In this document: positions 39,956 through 53,112 of the stretch, in pieces
How positions within the stretch are numbered: position 1 is the first letter of the stretch
Layout: each line of letters starts with the position of its first letter
NCBI GenBank assembly: GCA_030427085.1
Contig: JAUHXH010000001.1
Location: 496,001 to 560,000 of the forward strand
DNA length: 64,000 bases
Direction: 5' to 3'
Source of the DNA: Gammaproteobacteria bacterium
GTDB lineage: Bacteria; Pseudomonadota; Gammaproteobacteria; Pseudomonadales; Halieaceae
The notes under the pieces: model-generated
Seen by the model: the letters and a program-made list of their open reading frames with translations, nothing else
What the model was told of the DNA's origin: nothing
Database searches by the model: none
Made by a program: the position numbers and the translations under genes

Positions 39956-42787
39956 GTGTCCAACGAACACTACCTGCGCAATCCACTGATTCACCGCGAC
40001 CGTCAACTGGCACGGCGGGGCTCGGAGTGGGTGAAACAATTTGATTGCACGCATTTGCGTCCGCTGATTATTTGCCGTGGTCCGATTCGCAAAGAAGCGA
40101 TGGATGTCTTCACCGAAATGGGTATTGCAGATTTCGGCATCCTGCTGTCAGAGAAAGACTCTATCGTGTACCAGAATGCGCTGGCCCCCGAGCTGCGCAG
40201 CATGGCAAACCCGGATCATATCCATCGCGTTCCGGATTACACCGGCGCCAACCGCGAGGAGCGCGCCCAGCGTATCGAGCAGATCATCGCCATCGCCCGG
40301 GACAACGACTACAACGCGATATTTGCCGGCTACGGTTTCATGGCCGAAGACGAGACCATGGTAGCGGCGATGGAAGCAGCCGGTCTTAATTTTATCGGCC
40401 CCTGCTCGCGCACGGTGCACGACGCGGGCTTGAAAGATGAAGCGAAACGTACGGCCCTGAAGGCGGGCGTATCCGTTACACCGGGTATCGACAACGGCAC
40501 CGCGCTCACCCTGTTGAAAAAGTATCCGACCGTTGCGGACCTCAAAGCGCTGTGCCAGCAACACGGCCTGGCCGTGGATGACAGTGCACTGGATGATCCG
40601 GAAACGGCGCTGGAAGATAAAGCGGATCTCGTGTTGGCCGCCAGCTACGACAAGCTGGTAGATCTGTACACCGTTGATGAGCTCTGCGAAACCCTCACCG
40701 AAGCTGTGCAACGCATGGCAGAAGAGTACCCGCAGAATCGGGTGCGACTGAAAGCGATCAGCGGCGGCGGCGGTAAAGGCCAGCGGATTCTGGGTATCGG
40801 TGAAGCGGCGCGCACGCCCGAAATGGTGCGTGAAATTCTCAACGAGGTGAAAACCACCGGCGTCGGCGATAACAAGAACGTGCTGGTGGAGTTGAATATC
40901 GAGACCACCCGGCACCAGGAGATACAGGTTATCGGCAACGGTGACTGGTGTATCACCCTCGGCGGTCGCGACTGCTCACTGCAGATGCACGAACAGAAAC
41001 TGCTGGAAGTCTCTGTTACCGTCGAGTCGCTGCGTGCGGCTATCGAGCAGGCGCAGGCCAGCGGCAACGACACCGAACTGGCAGTGCTGCAACAGGATTT
41101 GCTTACCCTGGAGGCAATGGAAGATGAGGCCTCCCGTTTTGGTGCGGCGGTGGGGCTCGATTCCGTATCCACCTTCGAGTGTATCGTGGATCGCGACAAG
41201 CATTTCTTCATGGAAATGAACACGCGGATTCAGGTTGAGCATCGCGTGACTGAACTGTGTTACGCCTTGCAGTTCAGCAACCCCGAGAATCCGGACGATT
41301 CATTCATGGTGGAATCGCTGGTTGAAGCCATGGTCCTGTTGGCGGCCCATGGTGAGCGCCTGCCGCGTCCGGATCGTATTCTGCGGCACAATGACAGTGT
41401 TGAAGCGCGCCTCAATGCCACCAACCAGGCGCTGCAGCCCAGTGCCGGTGGCGTGATCGAGTACTGGTCCGACGCTGTGGCGGGGGAAATTCGGGATGAC
41501 CAGGGCATCAGCCTGCACAACCCCGACACCGACACCTTTATGAAATACACCCTGGCAGGGGCCTACGATTCCAACATCGCCTTGCTGTTGACCGTGGGTG
41601 AGACGCGCCTGGACACCTACGAGCGTATGGCCGAGGTGATCCGCCAGACCAACATGCGCGGCAAGGATCTGGCCACCAATCTGGAGTTTCACTACGGTCT
41701 GGTGAACTGGTTTATCGGGCAGAACATCAATGCCCGGCCTACGACGCGGTTCATCGTGCCTTATCTGACCGCAGTCGGGGAGCTGAAACAGCAGGCCAAC
41801 AACCTGGACCTCGACTACGCCTGGCGTTCGGTAGTGAAATCAAACGTGGCCACGGCAGAAGGCGATGCCGCCCAGGCGCTGTCGCTGGCACTGCAAAGCA
41901 AGCAGACCTTATTGCTGCGCCCGGTGGAGCAATTGCTGGCGCAGCCTCACATTCTGGCGGGTTGGCTCAGCGTGAACCGGGAAAGCTATAGCGTGGAAAA
42001 CGGCCGTATCCGCTGGCAGGAAAACCCGGTGGAATTGTTGGGCGACAGCTACCACTACCTGAACATGGACTACGTGGACGGCGCGCCAGCCGCCACCATG
42101 ATTTGGGATCACGACCACAAGCTGCTGCAACAGGCACTGGATTTCTATGCAGAGCTGAACAATCGCGTGCAGGTATCCAACTGGGCTGAGCTCGAGGCGC
42201 TGCTGTCTAGTTCCGAAACCCCCGAAGGCTTCGATGCAGGCCTGTGGCAACAAACACAAGCCGCTCACCTGGGCTTCCAGGCGGGTACCGAAATTCTGGG
42301 TGTGCTGCCCTGTATTGCCGAGGCAACCGGCTTCTTTGATCTCACCGTCAACCCGGATCTCACCATCCACATCCCCGAAAAGCTGCTGGATTCCGAGCTA
42401 CAGGAGGCCATGGCTAAAGTACTGGTGCCGCCGCCCGTGGCCAAGAGCGATGAAATCCTGGCGGAGAGTGGCGGTATGTTCTATCCCCGCGAATCGCCCG
42501 ACCAGGCGGTCTACGTCAGTGAGGGCGACCACTTTGAGGCCGGCGATCCGCTGTATATCGTGGAAGTGATGAAGATGTTCAATAAGGTGTACGCACCCTT
42601 CGCCGGCACCATCGACAAGGTACTGGTTGAAGAAGATGGCGTGATCATCAGCAAGGGTCAGCCGCTGTTCAAGATCACACCCGATGAAAAGATTGTTATT
42701 GAATCACCCGAGGAGATCGCTGCCCGGCAACGTCAGGTCAGCGACCAATTCCTCGCCCAACTGCAACCCGGAGGTGCCAGCGCATGA
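39956..42787 (+). CDS. atypical biotin carboxylase with fused biotin carrier domain
   Basis: The 943-residue protein carboxylates its own biotin with ATP and bicarbonate. Recognisable pieces are AIFAGYGFMAED near 121, NFIGPCSR near 145, the ATP-grasp loop SGGGGKGQR at 269-277, MNTRIQVEHRVTE near 421-433 and the biotinylation motif EVMKM at 870-874 (Lys873). It departs from normal alpha subunits (about 650-670 residues): the N-terminal NRGEIA motif is replaced by CRGPIRKEA, about 65 extra residues separate GYGF from the GGGG loop, and about 300 residues lie before the carrier domain. GAGGAT precedes the GTG. It overlaps the epimerase gene by four bases. Confidence 0.87.
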   Translation: MSNEHYLRNPLIHRDRQLARRGSEWVKQFDCTHLRPLIICRGPIRKEAMDVFTEMGIADFGILLSEKDSIVYQNALAPELRSMANPDHIHRVPDYTGANREERAQRIEQIIAIARDNDYNAIFAGYGFMAEDETMVAAMEAAGLNFIGPCSRTVHDAGLKDEAKRTALKAGVSVTPGIDNGTALTLLKKYPTVADLKALCQQHGLAVDDSALDDPETALEDKADLVLAASYDKLVDLYTVDELCETLTEAVQRMAEEYPQNRVRLKAISGGGGKGQRILGIGEAARTPEMVREILNEVKTTGVGDNKNVLVELNIETTRHQEIQVIGNGDWCITLGGRDCSLQMHEQKLLEVSVTVESLRAAIEQAQASGNDTELAVLQQDLLTLEAMEDEASRFGAAVGLDSVSTFECIVDRDKHFFMEMNTRIQVEHRVTELCYALQFSNPENPDDSFMVESLVEAMVLLAAHGERLPRPDRILRHNDSVEARLNATNQALQPSAGGVIEYWSDAVAGEIRDDQGISLHNPDTDTFMKYTLAGAYDSNIALLLTVGETRLDTYERMAEVIRQTNMRGKDLATNLEFHYGLVNWFIGQNINARPTTRFIVPYLTAVGELKQQANNLDLDYAWRSVVKSNVATAEGDAAQALSLALQSKQTLLLRPVEQLLAQPHILAGWLSVNRESYSVENGRIRWQENPVELLGDSYHYLNMDYVDGAPAATMIWDHDHKLLQQALDFYAELNNRVQVSNWAELEALLSSSETPEGFDAGLWQQTQAAHLGFQAGTEILGVLPCIAEATGFFDLTVNPDLTIHIPEKLLDSELQEAMAKVLVPPPVAKSDEILAESGGMFYPRESPDQAVYVSEGDHFEAGDPLYIVEVMKMFNKVYAPFAGTIDKVLVEEDGVIISKGQPLFKITPDEKIVIESPEEIAARQRQVSDQFLAQLQPGGASA

Positions 42788-43194
42788 TTACTGCTCTGGA
42801 TCATATCGCCATTGCTGTGCCCGACTTCGAGGGTGCGGTGAAACGTTTCATGGAAGATTTTGGCCTGCCCTTTGAAGGGACAGAAGACGTCGCGTCCGCC
42901 AAAACCAGCACAGCCTTCTTCCCCCTGCCGCCCACCAGTATCGAGCTGGTTCACCCCCTGAACGGCGAGGGGCCTATTGCCAAGTATCTGGAGAAGCGCG
43001 GTGGTGGGCTCCACCACCTGTGTTTTCGCACTGACAACATCGACGAAGACGTGGCTCGCTTACAGAAAAAGGGCTATCAGTTTCTGTCCGAAGCCCCCAC
43101 GCCCGGCGCGCACGGTGCCCGCGTTATTTTTATTCACCCCAAGTGTTGCGACGGCGTCCTGATTGAACTCAGTCAGCCCAGCGATAACCACTGA
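42784..43194 (+). CDS. mce: methylmalonyl-CoA epimerase
   Basis: This 136-residue glyoxalase-fold enzyme interconverts (S)- and (R)-methylmalonyl-CoA. The metal ligands are visible: His7 in LDHIAIAV, a glutamine/glutamate position, His in GGGLHHLCF near 76 and Glu in GVLIELSQP near 128. It starts inside the carboxylase stop (ATGA) and is followed by the mutase after 15 bases. Confidence 0.94.
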   Translation: MITALDHIAIAVPDFEGAVKRFMEDFGLPFEGTEDVASAKTSTAFFPLPPTSIELVHPLNGEGPIAKYLEKRGGGLHHLCFRTDNIDEDVARLQKKGYQFLSEAPTPGAHGARVIFIHPKCCDGVLIELSQPSDNH

Positions 43195-43209
43195 CTGCGA
43201 GGTATAGCC

Positions 43210-45366
<2,157 letters not shown>

Positions 45367-45388
45367 CTACACTGGCGCCACATCTCCA

Positions 45389-46351
45389 ATGACTTCGTCT
45401 ATCTCTGTGGCAGCGCTGCGCACGGGCGACCGCCGTTCGCTGGCCAAGGCGATTACCCTGGTTGAGAGCAAGCTCGACAAGCACCGCGAGCAAGCTCAGG
45501 CGGTGTTGGAGCAGGCGCTACCGCACACCGGCAACAGTGTTCGCATCGGTATCACCGGTGTACCCGGCGTGGGTAAATCCACCTTTATCGAGGCATTTGG
45601 CCTGTACTTGATCGAGCAGGGTAAGCGGGTCGCGGTGCTCGCCGTAGACCCCAGTTCCCCGATTGCCGGTGGCTCGATTCTCGGTGACAAAACCCGCATG
45701 GAAGAGTTGTCCCGGCGAGAGGAGGCGTTTATCCGTCCGTCGCCCTCGGAAGGCGCCCTTGGCGGCGTTGCCCACAAAACGCGCGAAACCCTGTTGCTGT
45801 GCGAGGCGGCGGGCTACGACGTGATTCTGGTGGAAACCGTGGGAGTAGGGCAGTCAGAGTATCAGGTAGCTGCCATGGTGGATTTTTTCATGGTGCTGAT
45901 GCTGCCCGGCGGTGGTGATGAACTGCAGGGTATCAAAAAGGGCATCATGGAATTGGCCGACGCCCTGGTGATCAACAAGGCCGACGGTGAAAGCGCCCAA
46001 CTGGCCCAAAAAACCCGCCAGCACTACACCAGTGCGATGAACCTGCTGCGCCACACTTCCTTCTGGACGCCGCGGGTGATGACTTGCTCGGCACTGCAGG
46101 GGGACAATATTGCCGCCGTGTGGGGCATGATTCTGGACTTCTACTTCGAAGCGGTCGACAACGGGACGCTCTCCGGCCAGCGCAGTCGCCAGAACCGCGA
46201 CTGGATGCATCAGTTGATCGGCGAGATGTTACAAATGCGTCTGGCTGCCAACAAGGAGGCCCAGGCCTTGCTGCCGAAACTGGAGGACGATGTTGCCAAT
46301 CACCGCATTACCCCCTTTGCGGCGGCCCATCAGGTGCTAAGCTGCCTCTAG
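45389..46351 (+). CDS. meaB: methylmalonyl-CoA mutase-associated GTPase MeaB
   Basis: MeaB is a G3E-family GTPase that protects and reloads the mutase. The 320 residues show Walker A GVPGVGKST near 57, DPSSPIAGGSILGDKTRM near 89, ETVGVGQSE near 150 and the NKADG guanine motif near 196. It closes the carboxylase-epimerase-mutase series, so the operon encodes the whole propionyl-CoA route to the TCA cycle with its chaperone. Confidence 0.95.
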   Translation: MTSSISVAALRTGDRRSLAKAITLVESKLDKHREQAQAVLEQALPHTGNSVRIGITGVPGVGKSTFIEAFGLYLIEQGKRVAVLAVDPSSPIAGGSILGDKTRMEELSRREEAFIRPSPSEGALGGVAHKTRETLLLCEAAGYDVILVETVGVGQSEYQVAAMVDFFMVLMLPGGGDELQGIKKGIMELADALVINKADGESAQLAQKTRQHYTSAMNLLRHTSFWTPRVMTCSALQGDNIAAVWGMILDFYFEAVDNGTLSGQRSRQNRDWMHQLIGEMLQMRLAANKEAQALLPKLEDDVANHRITPFAAAHQVLSCL

Positions 46352-46377
46352 CAATTGTGACCGTATGAGGAGTGGGC

Positions 46378-46695
46378 GTGCGATTCTTTCCGCTGGAAAA
46401 GTTGATCAACCTGCACGACGGCTATACCGCCAACATCAAAATCGACCATCTCAGCCTGCTGTTGTTGCAGCGGGGTGAGGAGCGCTACCTGATCGAATCC
46501 CACTGTCCGCACCGTAATCACCCACTCGATGTTGCGCTAATCGACGGCAAGGCGATCGAGTGCCCTCTGCATCACTACCGCTTTTCACTGGCGTCAGGGG
46601 AGTTGCTTGCCGCGACGGAAGAACCCTGTCGCGGTTTGCGGACCTTCGAACTGGTCTATGAAGGGAATGAAGTAGGCGTCGTTCTGGACGACTAA
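46378..46695 (+). CDS. Rieske (2Fe-2S) domain protein
   Basis: This 105-residue cytoplasmic protein is a stand-alone Rieske domain with both ligand motifs: CPHRNH near residue 43 and CPLHHYRF near 63. It could be an electron carrier or the small subunit of an oxygenase or nitrite-reductase-like enzyme. The GTG at 46378 has AGGAG five bases before it and is preferred to the GTG two codons upstream. It follows meaB after 26 bases and may share its transcript; a role in the pathway is not evident. Confidence 0.85.
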   Translation: MRFFPLEKLINLHDGYTANIKIDHLSLLLLQRGEERYLIESHCPHRNHPLDVALIDGKAIECPLHHYRFSLASGELLAATEEPCRGLRTFELVYEGNEVGVVLDD

Positions 46696-46697
46696 CT

Positions 46698-47360
46698 TCA
46701 GGCTGCCAGAGTCTGTGCGAAGGCTCTTTCCCTGGCCAGTACTTCGGCCACCACCGGATGTGCCTCCACCCGCTTCAGGTAGGCCGCCAGTTGTGGCCAG
46801 CGTTCACTGGAAACTTCAAAGCCCCCATAGCGTGCATTCAACAGCGGCGAGAGCAGGGCGATATCCGCGGTGCAGAGGTAGTCGCCAAACAGTAACCCGG
46901 TAACGGGCACCTGGCTTTCAAGGTAGTCCAGAACCGGTGGCAGGGTGTCTCGCTCAGCCTTTTCCGCTCGTGCCAGATCCGGTTCCTGTTTCAGTACTAC
47001 CGCGTGCACAAAGCGTTCAATAAAAATGGGGGCGGTGTTCTCTACCAGTTTGGTGTCTGCTACTTCCTCCAGGAAGCGTGCGTGGGCCCGGTCTTTGGGG
47101 TCGCTGGGTAACATCGCCGGTTGTGGCCGAATGTCTTCGAGATACTCACAGATGACGGAGGAGTCCGGCAGGACCAGGTCGCCATCTATCAGTACGGGAA
47201 TCTTCCTCAGCGGACTGATCTTCTCAAAACCCTCGGGCAGAGATAGCGGGAGAACGGGGTCATTATCGTAGTCCATTCCCTTGTTCAACAGGCAGGTGGC
47301 TACCTTGCGGACGAAGGGTGACAGGGGGACTCCAACGAGGGTGACGGTGGATGCACTCAT
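46698..47360 (-). CDS. glutathione S-transferase family protein
   Basis: The 220-residue protein has a thioredoxin-like N-domain (VTLVGVPLSPFVRKVATCLLNKG; SPF is the likely active serine region) with the cis-proline and GSH-binding motifs RKIPVLIDGD near 50 and DSSVICEYLED near 64, then an all-helical C-domain. GGAG precedes the ATG at 47360; the longer frame upstream crosses the operator region. It is divergent from an HxlR regulator and very likely controlled by it. Confidence 0.88.
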   Translation of the reverse strand: MSASTVTLVGVPLSPFVRKVATCLLNKGMDYDNDPVLPLSLPEGFEKISPLRKIPVLIDGDLVLPDSSVICEYLEDIRPQPAMLPSDPKDRAHARFLEEVADTKLVENTAPIFIERFVHAVVLKQEPDLARAEKAERDTLPPVLDYLESQVPVTGLLFGDYLCTADIALLSPLLNARYGGFEVSSERWPQLAAYLKRVEAHPVVAEVLARERAFAQTLAA

Positions 47361-47427
47361 GGTTATCTCCGGCAGTAAAAAGGGTGACAGGGGGTTGTTG
47401 TGTAGGCCGCTCCAACGGTTGCGGCTC

Positions 47428-47446
47428 AACTTGCAAAGTGCAAGTT
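47428..47446. promoter_or_regulatory. operator 1 of the GST/HxlR intergenic region
   Basis: AACTTGCA and TGCAAGTT form a perfect 8-bp inverted repeat around AAG. A TATACT hexamer abuts it (47446-47451), so a bound protein would block transcription. Probable HxlR-family binding site. Confidence 0.7.
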
Positions 47447-47460
47447 ATACTCTAGCCCAT

Positions 47461-47479
47461 CACTTGCGAAATGCAAGTT
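47461..47479. promoter_or_regulatory. operator 2 of the GST/HxlR intergenic region
   Basis: CACTTGCG, AAA and TGCAAGTT form a near-perfect inverted repeat of the same 19-bp design as operator 1. The centres are 33 bp apart, three helical turns, placing both on one face of the DNA. It lies 20 bases before the regulator start. Confidence 0.7.
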
Positions 47480-47498
47480 AAGTTGAAATACTGCCGCG

Positions 47499-47933
47499 AT
47501 GGACATACTTGAACCCGGCACACGCTGCCCCATCGACTTTACGCTCCAGATAATGGGAGATCGCTGGACGCTGTTGCTGATGCGCGATCTGCTTCTGGTT
47601 GGCAAGCAGCGCTACGGTGAGTTTCTGGAGTCTCCGGAAGGGATTTCCACCAACATCCTGGCCAATCGGCTCAAGCAATTGGAGGCGCACGGCATGATCG
47701 ATCGCTTCCCCGCCGAGGGTGGTGGCCGGAATGCGCGCTACGTCGCCACAGAGAAGGGTTTATCGGTGCTGCCCCTGATGCTGGAGATCATTCGTTGGGG
47801 CCTGCAGCAGGATGCACTGTCCTGCGTTCCCGAAGTGGTGAGTACGGCACTGGCGGACAATGAGGCAGCGCTGATCTACGCCGTCAATGCCCGTGTACGC
47901 GACGCGCGGGCATCACTCATCGCTGCGCACTAA
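47499..47933 (+). CDS. HxlR family transcriptional regulator
   Basis: The 144-residue winged-helix protein has the HxlR opening CPIDFTLQIMGDRWTLLLMRDLL (in pieces near 10-32), the recognition region GISTNILANRLKQLEAHGMI near 49-68 and a wing with RNARYVATEKG. Cys10 at the head of the domain is a common redox or electrophile sensor position in the family. It is divergent from the GST gene and probably represses both genes through the paired operators; induction by reactive electrophiles is inference. Confidence 0.9.
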   Translation: MDILEPGTRCPIDFTLQIMGDRWTLLLMRDLLLVGKQRYGEFLESPEGISTNILANRLKQLEAHGMIDRFPAEGGGRNARYVATEKGLSVLPLMLEIIRWGLQQDALSCVPEVVSTALADNEAALIYAVNARVRDARASLIAAH

Positions 47934-47955
47934 CGGCAACACTCTCCAGCGGGTT

Positions 47956-48867
47956 TCACAGGCGCAGTTGCCTCAGTTCCGGATCCGGGCGACTGCTCTG
48001 CCACAATTGTTCAAAGCGATCGAGTTGCTGCTGGGTGCTTGCTGCGTCGTCCGGACGGTAGATGGCGCCGCTTTTGCCGGCTGCGGGAAGCAGCAGAAGT
48101 CCGGTTCGATCCTGAATGACCAGGGCATCGTCACTCAACTCAGGGTGATCGGATAAACGCTGAATGGTCATTGCAGAATCGAGGCGACGGGCCAGGTGGA
48201 GAAGTCGATGGCCACGGGTGACCAGTGGCCGGGAGTCCTGAATCAGGATTCTGATTGAGGCCTGCCGGGTGCTGCGGGCCAGCGCGCTCACCGCGTCACA
48301 AAACGGCTCGCGATCGAACACCGCAGCGTCCAGCGTAGGGTGCATGATGCACAAGTGCCGGCGAGCCTGTCCGGCTAAGGCGCAGGCGAGTTCGGCAAAG
48401 GGTTGGGGGTAGTCGATTCCGCTGTGTTCACGGCCGGGGTCTGGACTGAGTTCCATGGCGACGTGTACGATACCGGCTTCCTCGAACACTTCTCCGCGCT
48501 GGTAAAAGCCATTCCGGCGATAAAACGGCTCAGCGTGTTGCTGTGCGTGCAGGTAAGTGCGGGGAAAGGCGGCGGACCGGGCATGAGCTACCAATGCCTG
48601 CAGAATCGCTGCACCGGTTCCCTTGCCGCGTTCCTGCGCCAGCACCGCCATTCGGCCGATTTTGCCTTCCGGATTGATGCGGCCACAGCCAACATTCACA
48701 CCACCGCGCTCAGCGAGGACGTGGTAACACAGGGGGTCGGCGTCATCCCACTCGATCTCCCGCGGGACACCCTGTTCCTCGATGAACACTACTTCGCGAA
48801 TCGCCCGCAGCGCATCCCGGTGGCTTTCCCATGGCGCCGGAACGATGCGCAGCCCATCAGTCGTCAC
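47956..48867 (-). CDS. GNAT acetyltransferase with C-terminal DUF7931-type domain
   Basis: The 303-residue protein joins a GNAT domain (about 1-150; acetyl-CoA loop QERGKGTGAAILQAL near 82) to a C-terminal domain (about 160-300) with RILIQDSRPLVTRGHRLLHLARRL in the middle, which I relate to DUF7931. Neither acceptor nor C-domain role is known. The frame extends far upstream, but a GTG at 48867 has GGGAGG eight bases before it and opens at the domain edge. It overlaps the roxA end by 11 bases. Confidence 0.8.
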   Translation of the reverse strand: MTTDGLRIVPAPWESHRDALRAIREVVFIEEQGVPREIEWDDADPLCYHVLAERGGVNVGCGRINPEGKIGRMAVLAQERGKGTGAAILQALVAHARSAAFPRTYLHAQQHAEPFYRRNGFYQRGEVFEEAGIVHVAMELSPDPGREHSGIDYPQPFAELACALAGQARRHLCIMHPTLDAAVFDREPFCDAVSALARSTRQASIRILIQDSRPLVTRGHRLLHLARRLDSAMTIQRLSDHPELSDDALVIQDRTGLLLLPAAGKSGAIYRPDDAASTQQQLDRFEQLWQSSRPDPELRQLRL

Positions 48868-49945
48868 GATAAACACCTCCCTGTTCGAGCAGCCATTGCA
48901 GCAGGGCGTGCAACTCGTTGTCGTTTTCTTCCGGCCAGGCCAGTGATTCACCGTTGCATAAGACTTCCAGGGCGGCGATAGTTTCGGCGGGGCTGGGTCT
49001 GGACTGGCCATTGCAGAACACCACCAGGCCTTCCACAGATTCCTGCCAGGCGATTCGCGCCGACGGTTCGGGGTAGGCCAGTTGGCCCTCGTCGTGGTGC
49101 GTTTCGATCTCAAGGGGGTAGCGTGGTTCGGTAATCGTTTCACCAAACCACAGCGGGTCTGAACTGCGCTCCAGTGCTGCCAGCAACTGTTGTTTTGCGC
49201 GTTTTACATCGGCGGGGTCGATCTCTCCCGCGCGCAGGCTCGCCGGCCGTGCCCGGTCAGTGAACAGTTGTTCGGCGGGGAGTTGCTCCAAAGCGGCATC
49301 CACCCAGCGCGACAGCAGGTCATTCAATCGCGGCGCGCGAAAGCCGAGCGACCAGGTCATGCACTCGCCCCGCGCGATGCCCCAGTGGGCGAGTTGCGGT
49401 GGCACATACAGGATGTCGCCGGGATTGAGCAGGTGGCGTTCGGACTCTTCGAAGTGGGCGAGGATACGTAATTCGGTACCACTCAGGCAGGCCTCATCAA
49501 GCGCGCAGTGCTGGCCCAATCGCCATTCCCGTTGCCCACTACCCTGGAGCAGGAAGACATCGTAGTGGTCGTAGTGCGGCCCCACACTGCCGCCGTCGGT
49601 GGCATAGCTGACCATGATGTCATCCACCCGCCAGCGGGGCAGGAAATCTACCAGTTGCAGCAGTTCGGCAACGGCGGGAATGTAGTGGTCTACGGACTGG
49701 ACCAGCAGGGTCCAGGGTGAGGGCCGGTCAAAATCCTCGGCTTCGAACGGCCCCTGCGAGAGCTGCCACTGTTCACCCTGTTGCTCGACGATGCGGGATT
49801 CAATCTCGGGTTCCATCGCCAGCCCTGCCAGCTCATCGGCATCGATGGGGCCTTCGAAGCCGGGCACCGCATTGCGGATCAGCAGGGGTTTACGTTGCCA
49901 GTACTTGGCCAGGAAAGTGGCGTGGTCAAGCGGCAGCCCGGCCAT
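48857..49945 (-). CDS. roxA: ribosomal protein uL16 3-hydroxylase (cupin/JmjC type)
   Basis: RoxA/YcfD hydroxylates an arginine of ribosomal protein L16 using iron and 2-oxoglutarate. The 362 residues contain the HxD iron motif in GPHYDHYDVFLLQ (near residue 124) and the distal histidine in VPPQLAHWGIA near 185. A C-terminal winged helix follows, as in E. coli. It starts three bases after purB ends. E. coli carries phoPQ between purB and roxA; that insert is missing here. Confidence 0.9.
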   Translation of the reverse strand: MAGLPLDHATFLAKYWQRKPLLIRNAVPGFEGPIDADELAGLAMEPEIESRIVEQQGEQWQLSQGPFEAEDFDRPSPWTLLVQSVDHYIPAVAELLQLVDFLPRWRVDDIMVSYATDGGSVGPHYDHYDVFLLQGSGQREWRLGQHCALDEACLSGTELRILAHFEESERHLLNPGDILYVPPQLAHWGIARGECMTWSLGFRAPRLNDLLSRWVDAALEQLPAEQLFTDRARPASLRAGEIDPADVKRAKQQLLAALERSSDPLWFGETITEPRYPLEIETHHDEGQLAYPEPSARIAWQESVEGLVVFCNGQSRPSPAETIAALEVLCNGESLAWPEENDNELHALLQWLLEQGGVYRDD

Positions 49946-49948
49946 GAC

Positions 49949-52012
<2,064 letters not shown>

Positions 52013-52016
<4 letters not shown>

Positions 52017-53104
52017 TTCGCGGCCTCGATCACGCCGCCGCCCAGGCAGGTGTCTTCAGTGTAGAACACCACAGACTGGCCCGGGGTGATGGCGCGTTGC
52101 GGTTCATCGAAGATTACTTCGTAACCGTTTCCGTGATCCTGCACGGTGCAGTGTTGATCGGCCTGGCGATAGCGCGTTTTGGCCATGCAGGTCAGGGGTC
52201 TAGTGGGGGCTTGTCCCGCGACCCAGTGCACCGGGCCGGTGAACAGGCTGTTTTTGAACAGGGCGGGGTGGTTCTTGCCCTGGGCGACCAGCAGCACATT
52301 GCGCTCCAGATCCTTGTCCACCACATACCAGGGCTCGCTGCCGTGGTCCGCCAATCCGCCGATCCCCAGGCCCTGGCGCTGGCCGATCGTGTGATACATC
52401 AGGCCCTGGTGCTTGCCCAGTACCTCGCCGTCGAGGCTGTGAATATCGCCGGGCTGGGCGGGCAGGTATTGCTGCAGGAAATCCTTGAAGCGGCGCTCCC
52501 CGATGAAGCAGATCCCGGTGGAGTCTTTCTTGTCGTGGGTGATCAGGCCGTGGCGCGCGGCAATGTCCCGTACTTCGGGTTTGGGAATTTCTCCCAGCGG
52601 GAACAGCGTGCGCTCCAGCTCCGCGTGACCCACGGCGTGCAGGAAGTAGGATTGATCCTTGTTGCCGTCGAGCCCCTTCATCAGGGTAGCGCGCCGATCG
52701 GCATAGCCCCGGCGTGCGTAGTGACCGGTGGCGATGTAGTCGGCCTCCAGCATCAGGGCGTATTCGAGGAAGGCCTTGAACTTGATTTCGCGGTTACAGA
52801 GGATGTCCGGGTTAGGCGTGCGGCCGGCGCGGTATTCGGCCAGGAAGTGCTCGAACACATTGTCCCAGTACTCGGCGGCAAAGTTGGCCTGATGCAGGTG
52901 AATCCCCAGCTTGTCGGCTACCGCCTGGGCATCGGCCAGATCCTCCTTGGCCGTGCAGTACTCGGTGCCATCGTCCTCGTCCCAGTTCTTCATGAACAGG
53001 CCTTCCACCTGATAGCCCTGCTCCAGCAGCAGCAATGCGGAAACGGAAGAGTCGACCCCGCCGGACATGCCGACAATTACCCTGGTCGAAGCCTTGTCGT
53101 TCAT
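52013..53104 (-). CDS. mnmA: tRNA-specific 2-thiouridylase MnmA
   Basis: MnmA puts sulfur on uridine 34 of tRNA-Glu, -Gln and -Lys. The 363 residues carry the PP-loop [13 protein letters not shown] near residue 11, the catalytic Cys in [12 protein letters not shown] near 101, the second Cys in [11 protein letters not shown] near 197 and [17 protein letters not shown] near 333. Sulfur would arrive by the Tus relay, of which TusA is encoded at 4378-4620. It follows nudJ after eight bases. Confidence 0.97.
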
Positions 53105-53112
53105 GACAGTCC

